Shown in pieces: positions 37,878 through 47,680 of a stretch of 64,000 nt of DNA. A program made the position numbers and the translations under genes. Within the stretch, counting starts at the first letter, position 1. Each line of letters starts with the position of its first letter. The DNA lies in the NCBI RefSeq assembly GCF_004339465.1, contig NZ_SMFY01000001.1:1-64000 (forward strand), given 5' to 3'. This DNA is from Ancylobacter aquaticus (lineage in GTDB: Bacteria > Pseudomonadota > Alphaproteobacteria > Rhizobiales > Xanthobacteraceae). The notes below the pieces were generated by a model. It worked only from the letters and a program-made list of their open reading frames with translations, did not search any database and had not been told where the DNA came from.

Positions 37878-38571
37878 GATCGTGCTCGACACCGAGACCA
37901 CCGGCCTCAACCCGCTCACCGGCGACCGCCTGGTCGAGATCGGCTGCGTCGAAATCCTCAACCGCATTCCCACTGGGCAGGTCTACCACGTCTATCTCAA
38001 CCCCCAGCGCGACATGCCCCTGGAGGCGTTCAACGTACATGGCCTGTCCAGCGATTTTCTCGCCGACAAGCCGCTCTTCCCCCATGTGGTGGACGATTTC
38101 CTCGCCTTCATCGGCGGCGACCCGCTGGTGATCCACAACGCGGCTTTCGACATCGGCTTCATCAATGCGGAACTGGCGAAAATCGGCCGGCCGGCGCTGA
38201 CCTTCGACCGGGTGATCGACACGCTGTCCCTCGCCCGCCGCCGGCACCCCGGTGCGTCGAATCGTCTCGACGACCTGATGAACCGCTACGGCATCAACAG
38301 TTCCCGCCGCACCAAGCACGGGGCGCTGCTCGATTCAGAGTTGCTGGCGGAAGTCTATGCCGAGCTGTGCGGCGGCAAGCAGACGGCGATGAGCCTGACG
38401 GCGACCGAGACGACAACGACGATCGTGATCGAAGGTCAGGTGGCCACGCCCCTGCAGCGCCCGCGCCCGCTGGCACCGCGCCGGAGCGAAGCGGAAGATG
38501 CCGCCCATGCCGCCTTTATCGCCACGTTGGGCGAAAACGCTATCTGGAACGAATACACGGCCGGAAGCTGA
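37870..38571 (+). CDS. dnaQ: DNA polymerase III epsilon subunit (3'-5' proofreading exonuclease)
   Basis: A 233-residue DEDDh exonuclease that proofreads for the replicative polymerase. Exo I is VLDTETTGL with Asp7 and Glu9. Exo II is [11 protein letters not shown]. Exo III is [15 protein letters not shown] with the catalytic His and Asp. A C-terminal polymerase-binding tail follows residue 180. The ATG at 37870 overlaps the coaE stop by eight bases. Confidence 0.95.
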   Translation: MREIVLDTETTGLNPLTGDRLVEIGCVEILNRIPTGQVYHVYLNPQRDMPLEAFNVHGLSSDFLADKPLFPHVVDDFLAFIGGDPLVIHNAAFDIGFINAELAKIGRPALTFDRVIDTLSLARRRHPGASNRLDDLMNRYGINSSRRTKHGALLDSELLAEVYAELCGGKQTAMSLTATETTTTIVIEGQVATPLQRPRPLAPRRSEAEDAAHAAFIATLGENAIWNEYTAGS

Positions 38572-38609
38572 CGCCGCCGGCCGTGCCGTAGATCAGAAAG
38601 CCGTGCGCG

Positions 38610-39074
38610 TCAGGACGCGAGGACGTTGCTCGGCGCCTGCTGCGCCATGCGCTGGCGATAGAGCGTGACGAAATCGACCGGGTCGATCATCAGCGGCGGG
38701 AAACCGCCATTGCGCACCGTGTCGGCAACGATCTGCCGGGCGAAGGGGAACAGCATGCGCGGGCATTCGATCAGGATGAAGGGGTGGATGGTCTCCTGCG
38801 CCACGTTCTGGGCGCGGAAGATGCCGGCATAGACCAGCTCCAGCGCGAACAGCGTCTTGCCGTTCAGCTCGGCCTTGGCCTCGACCTTCAGCTCGACTTC
38901 ATATTCCGAGCCTTCGCGCATCGGCTTGGCGTTGACGTTGATCTGGATGCCGATCTGCGGCTGGCCCTTCACGACCAGCGATTCCGGGGCGCCCGGATTC
39001 TCGAAGGACAGGTCTTTCGTGTACTGCGTCAGCACCTGCAGCGTCGGCATCTGGGCGTTGTCGGTCTCAGCCAT
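38610..39074 (-). CDS. secB: Protein-export chaperone SecB
   Basis: A 154-residue homotetrameric chaperone that keeps precursor proteins unfolded and delivers them to Sec[20 protein letters not shown] is the typical beta-1 segment, and [32 protein letters not shown] is recognisable in part. GGAGAAA lies 5 nt upstream of the ATG. It is convergent with dnaQ and divergent from the Tim44-like gene. Confidence 0.95.
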   Translation of the reverse strand: MAETDNAQMPTLQVLTQYTKDLSFENPGAPESLVVKGQPQIGIQINVNAKPMREGSEYEVELKVEAKAELNGKTLFALELVYAGIFRAQNVAQETIHPFILIECPRMLFPFARQIVADTVRNGGFPPLMIDPVDFVTLYRQRMAQQAPSNVLAS

Positions 39075-39513
39075 AGGTTTCTCCGTAGGGTTCGCCGGGT
39101 TAGGCCGTTAAAGGCGCCGGCGATGGTGCCGCTGGGTCGGTGATCCCGCCTCAGCCGGTCTTTCAAGGGGCGGGTGTCGCTAACACGGTTGGATGCGGCT
39201 CACAAGCGCGCTTCGGTGCCCTTTCCGGCTTGCTCTGGCATGCCAGAGCAGTCACGGCACGGAGCACGCTACGAACCACCCGCTTGGCGGAAGCTGCCGG
39301 CTTGCTCTACTGTGCGAATGGATGTCCGGCCGCACCGTTTCGCTCGAAGTGATGACCCTGGGGCAGGGATGGGGTGGCGAAATCGGCCAGACGTCGTAAA
39401 TAGGTCATGCGAAAGGGTCGGTTCTTCCTTGGAAGTCACCGCCTCGGCACCACATGATGTACAGTCCCGCGCCGGAACGGCTCCGGCGGCGGCTAACAGC
39501 GGCGAACTGCGAC
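39075..39513. other. 439-bp divergent intergenic region with a 20-bp palindrome
   Basis: No gene is visible. TGCTCTGGCATGCCAGAGCA (39231-39250) is a perfect 20-bp palindrome. CCGGCTTGCTCT occurs at 39225-39236, overlapping it, and again at 39297-39308, 72 bp away. The region must hold the promoters of secB and of the Tim44-like gene. Short frames here lack ribosome binding sites. Confidence 0.6.
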
Positions 39514-40242
39514 GTGTTCGATATTTATACGATCATCTTCCTGGCCCTCGCCGTATTCATCTTCATACGGCTGCGGAGCGTGCTGGGGCAGCGTACGGGG
39601 CGCGAGCGGCCGCCCTACGACCCCTATTCGCGTCGCGATGCCGCCAAGGCGCCGGCCGGCCCCGGCGACAAAGTGGTGAATTTCCCCGGGACGGCCAATG
39701 ACACGGCTCCGTTGCCCACGCCGGTCGAGCCGGTGGAGGATGCGGAACCCTCGCCGGCACGTTGGGCGGGCGTGGCCGAGGTCGGCTCGGCCGTCGCCAA
39801 TGGCCTCGACGCGATCGCCGCGCAGGAACGCGACTTCGACGCCAAGCACTTCCTTACCGGCGCCCGCGCTGCCTATGAGATGATCGTCGTCGCCTTCGCC
39901 CATGGCGACCGCGCCGCGCTCAAGGATCTGCTGGCGCGCGATGTGTTCGATGGCTTTTCCGCCGCCATCACCGAGCGCGAGCAGCGCGGCGAGACGATGG
40001 AGACTCAGTTCGTGGGCATCGAGAAGGCCGATATCGTCGAGGCCGATGCGCGTGGCAACTCCGCGCAGATCACGGTGCGCTTCCTGTCGCAGCTGATTTC
40101 CGTCACCCACGACAAGCAAGGCGGCGTCGTTGATGGCGATCCCGAGCAGGTCGCCGATGTGACCGATGTGTGGACCTTCGCCCGCGAACTGGGCGCCCGC
40201 GATCCCAACTGGAAGCTTGTCGCCACCGAAGCGGCTTCGTGA
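39514..40242 (+). CDS. Tim44-like (TimA) membrane-anchored adaptor protein
   Basis: A 242-residue protein. One N-terminal transmembrane helix (DIYTIIFLALAVFIFIRL) is followed by a Pro-rich linker. A Tim44-like domain starts at about residue 95 (FDAKHFLTGARAAYEMIVVAFA to WTFARELGARDPNWKLVAT). Mitochondrial Tim44 tethers the import motor; the bacterial role is not settled. I prefer the GTG at 39514, which gives the conserved VFDIYTII start. An ATG at 39454 would add 20 non-conserved residues. mltA follows 12 bp downstream. Confidence 0.85.
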   Translation: MFDIYTIIFLALAVFIFIRLRSVLGQRTGRERPPYDPYSRRDAAKAPAGPGDKVVNFPGTANDTAPLPTPVEPVEDAEPSPARWAGVAEVGSAVANGLDAIAAQERDFDAKHFLTGARAAYEMIVVAFAHGDRAALKDLLARDVFDGFSAAITEREQRGETMETQFVGIEKADIVEADARGNSAQITVRFLSQLISVTHDKQGGVVDGDPEQVADVTDVWTFARELGARDPNWKLVATEAAS

Positions 40243-40254
40243 GAAGATGGCGCG

Positions 40255-41532
40255 GTGCGCGCTCTTCGTCTCATCCTCGCTTTATCCGGCATTCTGACCG
40301 GCGCCCTTCTGCCAGGGTCCGGTCCGGCGCGCGCCGCAATGGCGCCGCTGTTTCCGCAGGCGGTGATTGAGCCGACCGGGTTCGCGGACCTGCCCGGTTG
40401 GGCGCAGGACGACCACGCCAAAGCTTTCGCTGCCTTCCGCCGCAGCTGCGGCTCTATCGCCCGCAAGGGCGATCTCGTCACCCCGTCACGCCCGGTCTTC
40501 GCCGCCCTGCGCCCGATCTGTGCCCGGGCGGCGCGGCTGCCGAAAAACATCAGCGACCAGAAGGCGCAGGCCTTTTTCGAGAAAGAGTTTCGTCCCTACA
40601 CCATCGCCGCGCTGGAGCAGGCGAACGGTTTCCTCACCGGCTATTATGAGTCGGAGGTGGAGGGATCACGGATCCGTTCGGGGGAGTTCGCCACCCCGCT
40701 CTATGCCCGCCCCGGCGATCTCGTCATCGAATCACCGCCCGGCGGCGGCCCCCCGACCAACAAGAGCGGCGCTTTCCGCAAGGTGGAAGGCAAGCTGGTG
40801 CCCTATCACGACCGCGCCGCCATCGAGGATGGAGCGCTGGGCGATCAGGGACGGGTCGTCGCCTGGATCCGCGACCCCGCCGATGCCTTCTTCGCCCATA
40901 TACAGGGCTCGGTGCGGGTGCGGCTGCCCGACGGCGAGGTGCTGCGGCTGAACTATGACGGGCATAATGGCCAGCCCTACACGCCGATTGGCCGCCTGCT
41001 CATCGAGCGCGGGCTGGTGCCGCGCGAGAAGATGTCGATGGACGCCATCCGCGCCTACATCGCCGCCCACCCTCCGGAGGGGCGCGAACTGATGCGACAG
41101 AACCGTTCCTACATCTTCTTCCGTATCGCCCATGAACTGAAGCCGGACGACGGCGCGGTGGGCGCGCAGGGCCTGCCGCTGATGGCGGGGCGCTCCATTG
41201 CGGTGGACAAGGCGATCCATGTCTACGGCACGCCGTTCTATCTCGACGCCGCGCTGCCCACCGGGCTGGAGGGGGCGAGCGAACCGTTCGAGCGGCTGAT
41301 GATCGCGCAGGATACCGGCTCGGCCATTATCGGCCCGGCGCGGGCCGACATCTTCTTCGGTGCGGGCACGCAGGCGGGCACCGTCGCCGGGCGCATCCAG
41401 CATCCCGGCCGCTTCACGCTCCTGCTGCCGCGCGCCCTCGATCCCGCCCGTGCCCGCGTGCCGCTGCCCAAGCCGAGACCCGCGCAGGCGCCCCGGGCGC
41501 TGCTCCCCGCCGCCGTGTCGGAAACGCCGTGA
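40255..41532 (+). CDS. mltA: Membrane-bound lytic murein transglycosylase A
   Basis: A 425-residue periplasmic enzyme cleaving glycan strands to 1,6-anhydromuropeptides. A signal peptide occupies about 1-27 (ending GPARA). LTGYYESEVEGS, QGSVRVRLPDG and, near the C-terminus, AQDTGSAIIGPARADIFFG match MltA. The Asp in QDTGSAI is the probable catalytic acid. No lipobox Cys follows the signal. The start is a GTG 13 bp after the Tim44-like gene, and the stop overlaps the Smr gene. Confidence 0.93.
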   Translation: MRALRLILALSGILTGALLPGSGPARAAMAPLFPQAVIEPTGFADLPGWAQDDHAKAFAAFRRSCGSIARKGDLVTPSRPVFAALRPICARAARLPKNISDQKAQAFFEKEFRPYTIAALEQANGFLTGYYESEVEGSRIRSGEFATPLYARPGDLVIESPPGGGPPTNKSGAFRKVEGKLVPYHDRAAIEDGALGDQGRVVAWIRDPADAFFAHIQGSVRVRLPDGEVLRLNYDGHNGQPYTPIGRLLIERGLVPREKMSMDAIRAYIAAHPPEGRELMRQNRSYIFFRIAHELKPDDGAVGAQGLPLMAGRSIAVDKAIHVYGTPFYLDAALPTGLEGASEPFERLMIAQDTGSAIIGPARADIFFGAGTQAGTVAGRIQHPGRFTLLLPRALDPARARVPLPKPRPAQAPRALLPAAVSETP

Positions 41533-42134
41533 TGGCCGGCCCGCCTGATCAGCGCCCGCGTCCGCGCCGGCGCCGCCCCCTTGATGCCGAAGAGGCGGCG
41601 CTGTGGGAGCATGTGACGCGCTCGGTCCGGCCGATCCGCCCCAAGAGGGTGGCGCCCCAGGTGGAGATTGTCCCGGTAGTGGCTGCTGAGACGGCCCCGC
41701 AGAAGCCCGCCCGCGCCAAGCGGGCGGTGCCGCTGCCGGTCGTCGCCGCTCCGAAGCCGCCCCCCGGTCCGCCGCCACTCGCCCCGCTGGAGCCGAAACT
41801 GCGGCGCCGCCTGTCGCGCGGGGCCGAAGTGGATGCGCGCCTCGATCTGCACGGCCTGACACAGGCCGCCGCCCATGGACGGCTGATCGCCTTTCTGCGC
41901 GGCGCTCAGGGGTCCGGCCACGGGCTGGTGCTGGTGATTACCGGCAAGGGCGAGGCGATGAGCGTGCTTGCCGGCGAGGGCGGGCGCGGCGTGTTGCGGC
42001 GACTGGTGCCGCAATGGCTCGGTGCGCCAGAACTGCGCACCGTGGTGCTCGGCTTCGAGACCGCCGGGCGCGGACATGGCGGGGAAGGCGCACTCTATGT
42101 CCGGGTGCGCCGGCTTCGGGGAGGCGGGACGTGA
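41532..42134 (+). CDS. Smr-domain protein
   Basis: A 200-residue protein with a basic, Pro-rich N-terminal half and a C-terminal Smr domain (about 95-195) containing LDLHGLTQ and VLVITGKGEA. Smr domains are nickases or endonucleases related to the MutS2 C-terminus; some act on ribosome-bound mRNA. The cellular target of this stand-alone version is unknown. The ATG at 41532 shares its A with the mltA stop; an adjacent GTG at 41529 is possible. Confidence 0.88.
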   Translation: MAGPPDQRPRPRRRRPLDAEEAALWEHVTRSVRPIRPKRVAPQVEIVPVVAAETAPQKPARAKRAVPLPVVAAPKPPPGPPPLAPLEPKLRRRLSRGAEVDARLDLHGLTQAAAHGRLIAFLRGAQGSGHGLVLVITGKGEAMSVLAGEGGRGVLRRLVPQWLGAPELRTVVLGFETAGRGHGGEGALYVRVRRLRGGGT

Positions 42135-42496
42135 CGCCCTTCGGCCGCCGCCTGCGCGAGCTGAGGGCCGCGCGCGGGGTGACGCTCAGCCAGATGGCGC
42201 AAACGATCGGCGTCTCCGCCGCCTATCTCTCGGCGCTGGAGCACGGCAAGCGCGGACAGCCGACCTGGCTGATGCTCCAGCGCATCATGGCCTATTTCAA
42301 CGTGATCTGGGACGAGGCGGAGGCGCTGCGGGCGCTGGCCGAACTCTCCGACCCGCGCGTGGTGGTCGACACGTCGGGCCTCACGCCCGAGGCAACCGAG
42401 CTGGCCAATCTGCTGGCGCGCGAAATTGCCACCCTGCCCCCCGAGGCGGTGGCCGAACTGCTCGGCCGGCTGAAGATTCTGGGGCGGCCAGGGTAG
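42131..42496 (+). CDS. Small XRE-family (Cro/CI-type HTH) regulator
   Basis: A 121-residue protein. An N-terminal HTH (FGRRLRELRAARGVTLSQMA through SAAYLSALEHGKRG) is followed by a helical tail. It starts at a GTG overlapping the Smr stop, so it is cotranscribed with mltA-smr. Such proteins follow smr/mltA in many Hyphomicrobiales. Targets are not predictable from sequence. Confidence 0.87.
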   Translation: MTPFGRRLRELRAARGVTLSQMAQTIGVSAAYLSALEHGKRGQPTWLMLQRIMAYFNVIWDEAEALRALAELSDPRVVVDTSGLTPEATELANLLAREIATLPPEAVAELLGRLKILGRPG

Positions 42497-42513
42497 TTGG
42501 ACGTTTCGGTGAA

Positions 42514-42552
42514 CATCCTTAAGGCTCGCCTCCGGCTCGCACCTCGGGACGG
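42514..42552. repeat. Decayed copy of a REP-type palindrome
   Basis: The stretch from CATCCTTAAGG to GCTCGCACCTCGGGACGG follows the same plan as the better-preserved copy at 58177-58218 (CATCCT, GAGG, CGCTCGCACCTCAGG), but its outer arms no longer pair fully. Confidence 0.45.
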
Positions 42553-42650
42553 CGTTGGGGGATCGCACTGCGGATAGTCGCCGCCCGTCATGCTGAGGCG
42601 CCGGCCGTGCTCGAAGCACGCAGCCGACAGCTGCGCCCTTCCCGCCTGAA

Positions 42651-42666
42651 CGTTTCACGTGAAACC
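42651..42666. other. parS-like site downstream of hslU, 14-bp core intact
   Basis: CGTTTCACGTGAAACC keeps the GTTTCACGTGAAAC core (42652-42665) and differs from parS at the two end bases. It lies 7.7 kb right of the predicted origin and is the only parS-type site on that side in this window. Confidence 0.75.
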
Positions 42667-42700
42667 TCCACCGGCTCGATTCTCTCGTTACGGCTCCGAA

Positions 42701-44008
42701 TCAGAGGATATAGCGGCTCAGATCCGTGTTGCCGGCGAGGTCGGCGACGCGGGTGCGGACATACTCGCCATCGACCACCACCTTGTCGCCCGCGCGGTCC
42801 GGGGCGGTGAAGGACAGGTCGTCCAGCACCCGCTCGATCACCGTCTGCAGCCGCCGGGCTCCGATATTCTCGACGCTGGCATTCACCTGCACCGCGATGT
42901 CTGCGATGGCTGCTACCGCGTCCTCGGTGATGACGAGTTCCACGCCTTCCGTGCCCATCAGCGCCACCGACTGCTTGACCAGGCTGGCCTCGGTCTCGGT
43001 GAGAATGCGGGTGAAATCCTCGCGGGTCAGCGCTTCCAGCTCGACCCGGATCGGCAGCCGGCCTTGCAGCTCCGGCAGCAGGTCCGAGGGCTTGGACACG
43101 TGGAACGCGCCGGAGGCGATGAACAATATGTGGTCGGTCTTCACCGCGCCGTGCTTGGTCGAGACGGTCGTGCCTTCGATCAGCGGCAGCAGGTCGCGCT
43201 GCACGCCCTCGCGCGAGACATCGGCGCCGCCCCGCCGTTCCGAGCCGGCGATCTTGTCGATCTCGTCGAGGAAAACGATGCCGTTTTCCTCCACCGAGCG
43301 GATCGCCTCCTGCACGATGGCGTCCTGGTCGATCAGCTTGTCGGCTTCTTCGGAGAGCAACAGGGGGTGGGCGTCCTTCACGGTGACACGGCGCGGCTTG
43401 GACTTGCCGCCAAAGGCCTTACCGAGCATGTCGCCGAGCGAGACGGCGCCCATCTGCGCGCCCGGCATGCCGGGAATTTCGAACATCGGCATGCCCTGGC
43501 CGCCGGAGGTGAGTTCGATCTCGATCTCCTTGTCATCCATCGTCCCGTCGCGCAGCTTCTTTCGGAAGCTCTCGCGAGTGCCCGATGAGGCGGTGGCGCC
43601 GACGAGGGCGTCGAGGACTCGCTCCTCGGCCGCCAGATGCGCCTTGGCCTCGACGCCCTTGCGGCGCACCTCGCGCACCAGGCCGATGCCGATCTCCACA
43701 AGATCGCGGATGATCTGCTCGACATCGCGGCCGACATAGCCGACCTCGGTGAACTTGGTGGCCTCGACCTTCAGGAAGGGCGCACCGGCGAGGCGGGCGA
43801 GACGGCGGGAGATTTCCGTCTTTCCGACGCCGGTCGGGCCGATCATCAGGATGTTTTTCGGTAGCACCTCCTCGCGCAGCTGGCCCTCCAACTGCTGGCG
43901 GCGCCAGCGGTTGCGCAGGGCGATGGCCACCGCGCGCTTGGCCTTGTGCTGGCCGACGATGTAGCGGTCGAGCTCGGAGACGATTTCGCGAGGCGAGAAG
44001 CTGGTCAT
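42701..44008 (-). CDS. hslU: ATP-dependent protease ATPase subunit HslU
   Basis: A 435-residue AAA+ unfoldase that feeds substrates to HslV. Walker A GPTGVGKT is at 57-64, the Walker B segment is [11 protein letters not shown], and the pore loop [13 protein letters not shown] and intermediate I-domain are present. The C-terminal LSRYIL docks between HslV subunits. The ATG at 44008 opens the conserved [14 protein letters not shown]. It overlaps the upstream membrane-protein gene by four bases. Confidence 0.96.
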   Translation of the reverse strand: MTSFSPREIVSELDRYIVGQHKAKRAVAIALRNRWRRQQLEGQLREEVLPKNILMIGPTGVGKTEISRRLARLAGAPFLKVEATKFTEVGYVGRDVEQIIRDLVEIGIGLVREVRRKGVEAKAHLAAEERVLDALVGATASSGTRESFRKKLRDGTMDDKEIEIELTSGGQGMPMFEIPGMPGAQMGAVSLGDMLGKAFGGKSKPRRVTVKDAHPLLLSEEADKLIDQDAIVQEAIRSVEENGIVFLDEIDKIAGSERRGGADVSREGVQRDLLPLIEGTTVSTKHGAVKTDHILFIASGAFHVSKPSDLLPELQGRLPIRVELEALTREDFTRILTETEASLVKQSVALMGTEGVELVITEDAVAAIADIAVQVNASVENIGARRLQTVIERVLDDLSFTAPDRAGDKVVVDGEYVRTRVADLAGNTDLSRYIL

Positions 44009-45093
44009 GATGAAGATGCGGTCCGCGTGGTGGGAAGGACATTCGGATTGGGCAGGCGTCGCGCCAATCCGGCCGGCAGCAGCGCGAGAACTGCTCGGCG
44101 CAGCGGGTGCCACAGGGCGCTGAGCAGCAGGATGAAGGCGCCGAGCACGAATATGGTCAGCGGCGTCGCGCTGCCGCTAAAGCCGCTGACCTTGATGAGC
44201 GAGGCAAAGGCGATGCCGGCATAGGCGAGCCCGGAAACCAGCAACGCGCGGCGGTCGATCAGCACCGCGATGACGCCGAGCCCGGCGAACACCGCAAGCA
44301 TCGGCAGCGCGTTTCCCTCGCCGGGCGCGCCGTCCGGCCATATGAATCCGCGGATCAGCGGATGCACGATCAGCGGGGCCGCCAGCAGATGCAGCCAGAA
44401 GGCGATGTCGGTTCGCCGCGTGAGCCGCTGCGGATCGCTCATGTCGAAGCGCATGGCGAGGGCGAAGACGCTGAGGCCGCACAGCATGAGCACTGGATTG
44501 ATTGCCGCCGCGAGGCCCCCGGGCACCATCGCCGCCACAAGGCCGACCACGATCGCGACCAGGGCGGCGGCAGCGGCGGCGATGGTGATCGGCACCCGAA
44601 AGCGCCAATAATGCGCCATCGCGGCGGCCAGCGTCGCCAGTCCGGCCAGCACCAGCACCAGCGGATCCTCGCTGAGCGACAGGAGGCTCGGGATAAGAGG
44701 CTCGATGACGCCGAACCATGCGGACGACGCCATGAACACCGAGGCGCAGAATACCACCAGCAGCACGATGCTGGGCAGGGCCATACGCTGCACGCGGGTG
44801 AAGAATTCCGCCAGCAGCCAGCTGGCCGCACCGACCGTCGCCCACATGGCGGCAGCGCCGACCGCCTCGGCGAAATAGCCCAGCGCGCCGAGGAACAATG
44901 CCAGCCCGATGGTGACGAAGATGTCGCCGAAGCCGGTAATGAAGCGCAGCCGCTCGTCATCGTCCGGCTGCGGAATGGCGGCGTCGGTGCCGGGCGCCAG
45001 CTCTACCTCAAGCGCGCGCAGGCGTTCGGCCTGATGCGGTGTGATGACGCCGCGTTCGGTGGCGATGAGGACGGTGCGTTCCGAGATTGTCAC
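44005..45093 (-). CDS. Polytopic membrane protein inserted between hslV and hslU
   Basis: A 362-residue protein with about 10-12 hydrophobic segments from residue 55 onward. A soluble N-terminus ([17 protein letters not shown]) recalls the start of DUF2157-type membrane proteins, but I am not certain of the family. Its GTG start overlaps the hslV stop (GTGA) and its stop overlaps the hslU start, so the three genes are translationally coupled. In many rhizobia a GNAT acetyltransferase occupies this slot. A link to HslVU, for example as substrate or membrane-stress sensor, is conjecture. Confidence 0.75.
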   Translation of the reverse strand: MTISERTVLIATERGVITPHQAERLRALEVELAPGTDAAIPQPDDDERLRFITGFGDIFVTIGLALFLGALGYFAEAVGAAAMWATVGAASWLLAEFFTRVQRMALPSIVLLVVFCASVFMASSAWFGVIEPLIPSLLSLSEDPLVLVLAGLATLAAAMAHYWRFRVPITIAAAAAALVAIVVGLVAAMVPGGLAAAINPVLMLCGLSVFALAMRFDMSDPQRLTRRTDIAFWLHLLAAPLIVHPLIRGFIWPDGAPGEGNALPMLAVFAGLGVIAVLIDRRALLVSGLAYAGIAFASLIKVSGFSGSATPLTIFVLGAFILLLSALWHPLRRAVLALLPAGLARRLPNPNVLPTTRTASSS

Positions 45094-45635
45094 CCGATGG
45101 TCTCCACCACCACATTGTGGTTGGTGTAGATGCAGATGTCGGCGGCGATGGCGAGGCTCTTGCGCACGATGGCCTCGGCGTCCGTGCCGCTGTTGGCCAA
45201 AGCCCGCGCCGCCGCCAGCGCGAAGCCGCCGCCCGAGCCGATGGCGGCAATGCCGTTTTCCGGCTCAAGCACGTCGCCGGTGCCGGTGAGCACGAGGGTG
45301 ACGTTGGCATCGGCCACGATCATCATCGCTTCCAGCCGGCGCAGATAGCGGTCGGTGCGCCAGTCCTTGGCGAGTTCGACGCAGGCGCGCTGCAGCTGAC
45401 CGGGATACTGCTCCAGTTTGGCTTCCAGCCGCTCGAACAGGGTGAAGGCGTCCGCCGTGGCCCCGGCGAAACCTCCGATCACGTCCCCCTTGCCGAGCCG
45501 GCGCACCTTGCGGGCGTTGGATTTCATCACCGTGTTGCCGAGTGTCACCTGCCCGTCGCCGCCAATGGCGACGCGCCCGTCAGTGCGGACGGAGACAATG
45601 GTGGTGCCGTAGATCGTATCGGGGGAATGGGTCAT
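45090..45635 (-). CDS. hslV: ATP-dependent protease peptidase subunit HslV
   Basis: A 181-residue threonine protease forming the dodecameric core of HslVU. Cleavage after Gly10 in YGTTIVSVR exposes the catalytic Thr11. The segment [14 protein letters not shown] and the catalytic Lys in KVRRL are conserved. It is the first gene of the three-gene operon. Confidence 0.96.
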   Translation of the reverse strand: MTHSPDTIYGTTIVSVRTDGRVAIGGDGQVTLGNTVMKSNARKVRRLGKGDVIGGFAGATADAFTLFERLEAKLEQYPGQLQRACVELAKDWRTDRYLRRLEAMMIVADANVTLVLTGTGDVLEPENGIAAIGSGGGFALAAARALANSGTDAEAIVRKSLAIAADICIYTNHNVVVETIG

Positions 45636-45691
45636 GAAGGGCTCTGTATCGGGGTCTTGTTACGTCCGCACTTACTTAAGTCTTCGAAGCG

Positions 45692-46918
45692 TCAGCGCAA
45701 CTCGGGGTCGGCGGCGGCGGCCGGCGCTTCCGGGAGCCGGAGGCCCGGAAGGAGAGCAATCAGGACGATGACTCCGCCGGCCGCCAGAAACGCATCGGCC
45801 GGCAGGACGACCAGCAGGCTGCTCAGCAGTCCGGCGATCAGAACAGAAAGCGCGACCCCCGCATTAGCGATGCCGAGTGCCCAGCCCCGCTCGCTCTCGT
45901 CCACCGCCGAGGAAATGGCGGCGAGCAGGGTTATGAAGGCGAGAATGTTGCTGGAGGTCGACAGGAAACCCAGCGCGACCTGCGCCCCGGCCGGCAACGG
46001 CAGCGAGCTGGCGATGAGAAAGAAACCGCACAGGGCGAGCCCGACGAGGGCGGTCGCCTTGTCGTTGCCGAGCCGTGCGCGAACCAGCGGAAATCCGATG
46101 GCCGACGAGAAAGCGCACCCGATGCCCATCACCATCGAGAACAGGCCGAGCCCGGCCGTCGTGAAGCCGTAGGAGCGCTGCATCTCGATGAGGATGAAGG
46201 TGTAGTAGATGAGGAACCCGAGCTGGAATAGGAAGAAGGAAGCCGCCGGCATGACGATCGCGGGCCGGTTCCCGATCCGCGCCAGCAGGCGGAACGGCTG
46301 CCTCCAGTCAAGCGCGAGGACGCGGCGGGACTCATCCCTGGCAAAATGTGCCGAGTTGAGGCTGACCAGCGTAACGACGCAAAGCACCAGAGCGACCATC
46401 AGCGGAAGGCGGAGCTCGAAGTGGCCGAGCAGTCCTCCGATGGCTGGGCCCGCCACCATGCCAATCGTATTGACCAGCACGACCTGCGCCATGGCGGCGC
46501 TGCGTTGGTCCTGCGGCACGGCGTCCACGACTGACGCCTGGGCGATCGGCGCGGTACCGGCCATCAGCCCGGAGAGCAGGCGGCCGATGAAGAAAAGCCA
46601 GAGATGCCCGACGGAGAGCGCCACCGCCATCAGCGCGTAACTCCCGGCCAGCCCACCCATGCAGATCATCAGCGTGCGCCGGCGGCCCAGCGCGTCCGAC
46701 AGGTCGCCCAGCATCGACGAGCCGAAGAACATGCCGATCGGAAACAGGGAGAAGGCCAGCGACAGCAGCGTGTCGCGCGTCGCCGGGCTGTAGGCGCTCG
46801 TCAACGATGGGCTCTCGAAGAGCGCAACGATCAGCGGATACATCAGGCCGAAAGAGAAGATGTCGATGAACACGGCGAGGAACAGGGGCGCGCGCGTGCG
46901 CAGCGTGGCCAGGTCCAT
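45692..46918 (-). CDS. MFS transporter (TetA-like drug/proton antiporter family)
   Basis: A 408-residue inner-membrane protein with 12 predicted transmembrane helices. The loop 2-3 signature GDLSDALGRRRTLMICM and the motif C-like GPAIGGLLGH in helix 5 mark a DHA1-type antiporter, normally a drug or metabolite exporter. The substrate is unknown. The ATG at 46918, preceded by GGGAG at 7 nt, opens the first helix. An upstream extension is not conserved. It is divergent from hisB. Confidence 0.85.
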   Translation of the reverse strand: MDLATLRTRAPLFLAVFIDIFSFGLMYPLIVALFESPSLTSAYSPATRDTLLSLAFSLFPIGMFFGSSMLGDLSDALGRRRTLMICMGGLAGSYALMAVALSVGHLWLFFIGRLLSGLMAGTAPIAQASVVDAVPQDQRSAAMAQVVLVNTIGMVAGPAIGGLLGHFELRLPLMVALVLCVVTLVSLNSAHFARDESRRVLALDWRQPFRLLARIGNRPAIVMPAASFFLFQLGFLIYYTFILIEMQRSYGFTTAGLGLFSMVMGIGCAFSSAIGFPLVRARLGNDKATALVGLALCGFFLIASSLPLPAGAQVALGFLSTSSNILAFITLLAAISSAVDESERGWALGIANAGVALSVLIAGLLSSLLVVLPADAFLAAGGVIVLIALLPGLRLPEAPAAAADPELR

Positions 46919-47064
46919 CGAAAGAACTCCCAGGCGCGGGCGATACCGCGATGATGACGGCCTTTCTCCCCGCGCGCCAGCCTTGCACGCAGGGAAAGGC
47001 TCGGCATATGGCATCGCAACACTTTAGCTGCTAAGACGCCCGCTCTTTCCGGGAGCTCTTTGCC

Positions 47065-47658
47065 ATGCGCACGGCCAGCATCACCCGCGCCACCAAGGAA
47101 ACGCAGATCCGCGTCGCCGTCGATCTTGATGGCACGGGGAAGGGCACGATCGCGACCGGCGTCGGCTTCTTCGATCATATGCTCGACCTGCTGGCGCGCC
47201 ATTCCCGCATCGACATGGAGATCGAGGCCAAGGGCGACCTGCATATCGACTTCCACCACACGGTAGAGGATGTCGGCATTGCGCTCGGCCAGGCGGTGAA
47301 GGCCGCACTCGGCGACATGCGCGGCGTCACCCGCTATGCCAGCCTGCATCTGCCGATGGACGAAACGCTGACCCGCGTCGCGCTCGACATTTCCGGCCGG
47401 CCGTTCCTGGTGTTCCGCACCGAATTTGCGGTGCCGAAGATCGGCGAGTTCGATACCGAACTGGTGCGCGAATTCTTCCAGGCTTTCGCGATGAATGCCG
47501 GGCTGACGCTGCATGTCGAGACTCTCTATGGCGCCAACGCGCACCATATAGCGGAGAGCTGCTTCAAGGGGCTGGCCCGCGCGCTGCGTGTGGCGGTGGC
47601 GATCGACCCGGCGGCGACGGGCGAAATTCCTTCCACCAAGGGCAGCCTTGGCGGCTGA
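47065..47658 (+). CDS. hisB: Imidazoleglycerol-phosphate dehydratase
   Basis: The sixth step of histidine synthesis, a manganese enzyme. The 197-residue product is the monofunctional form, without the histidinol-phosphatase domain of enterobacteria. [29 protein letters not shown] and [20 protein letters not shown] carry the metal-binding His residues. It is the first gene of the hisB-DUF2628-hisH-hisA-hisF-hisE cluster. Confidence 0.96.
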   Translation: MRTASITRATKETQIRVAVDLDGTGKGTIATGVGFFDHMLDLLARHSRIDMEIEAKGDLHIDFHHTVEDVGIALGQAVKAALGDMRGVTRYASLHLPMDETLTRVALDISGRPFLVFRTEFAVPKIGEFDTELVREFFQAFAMNAGLTLHVETLYGANAHHIAESCFKGLARALRVAVAIDPAATGEIPSTKGSLGG

Positions 47659-47680
47659 ACAGCCGGGCGGAGAAAGCTTC

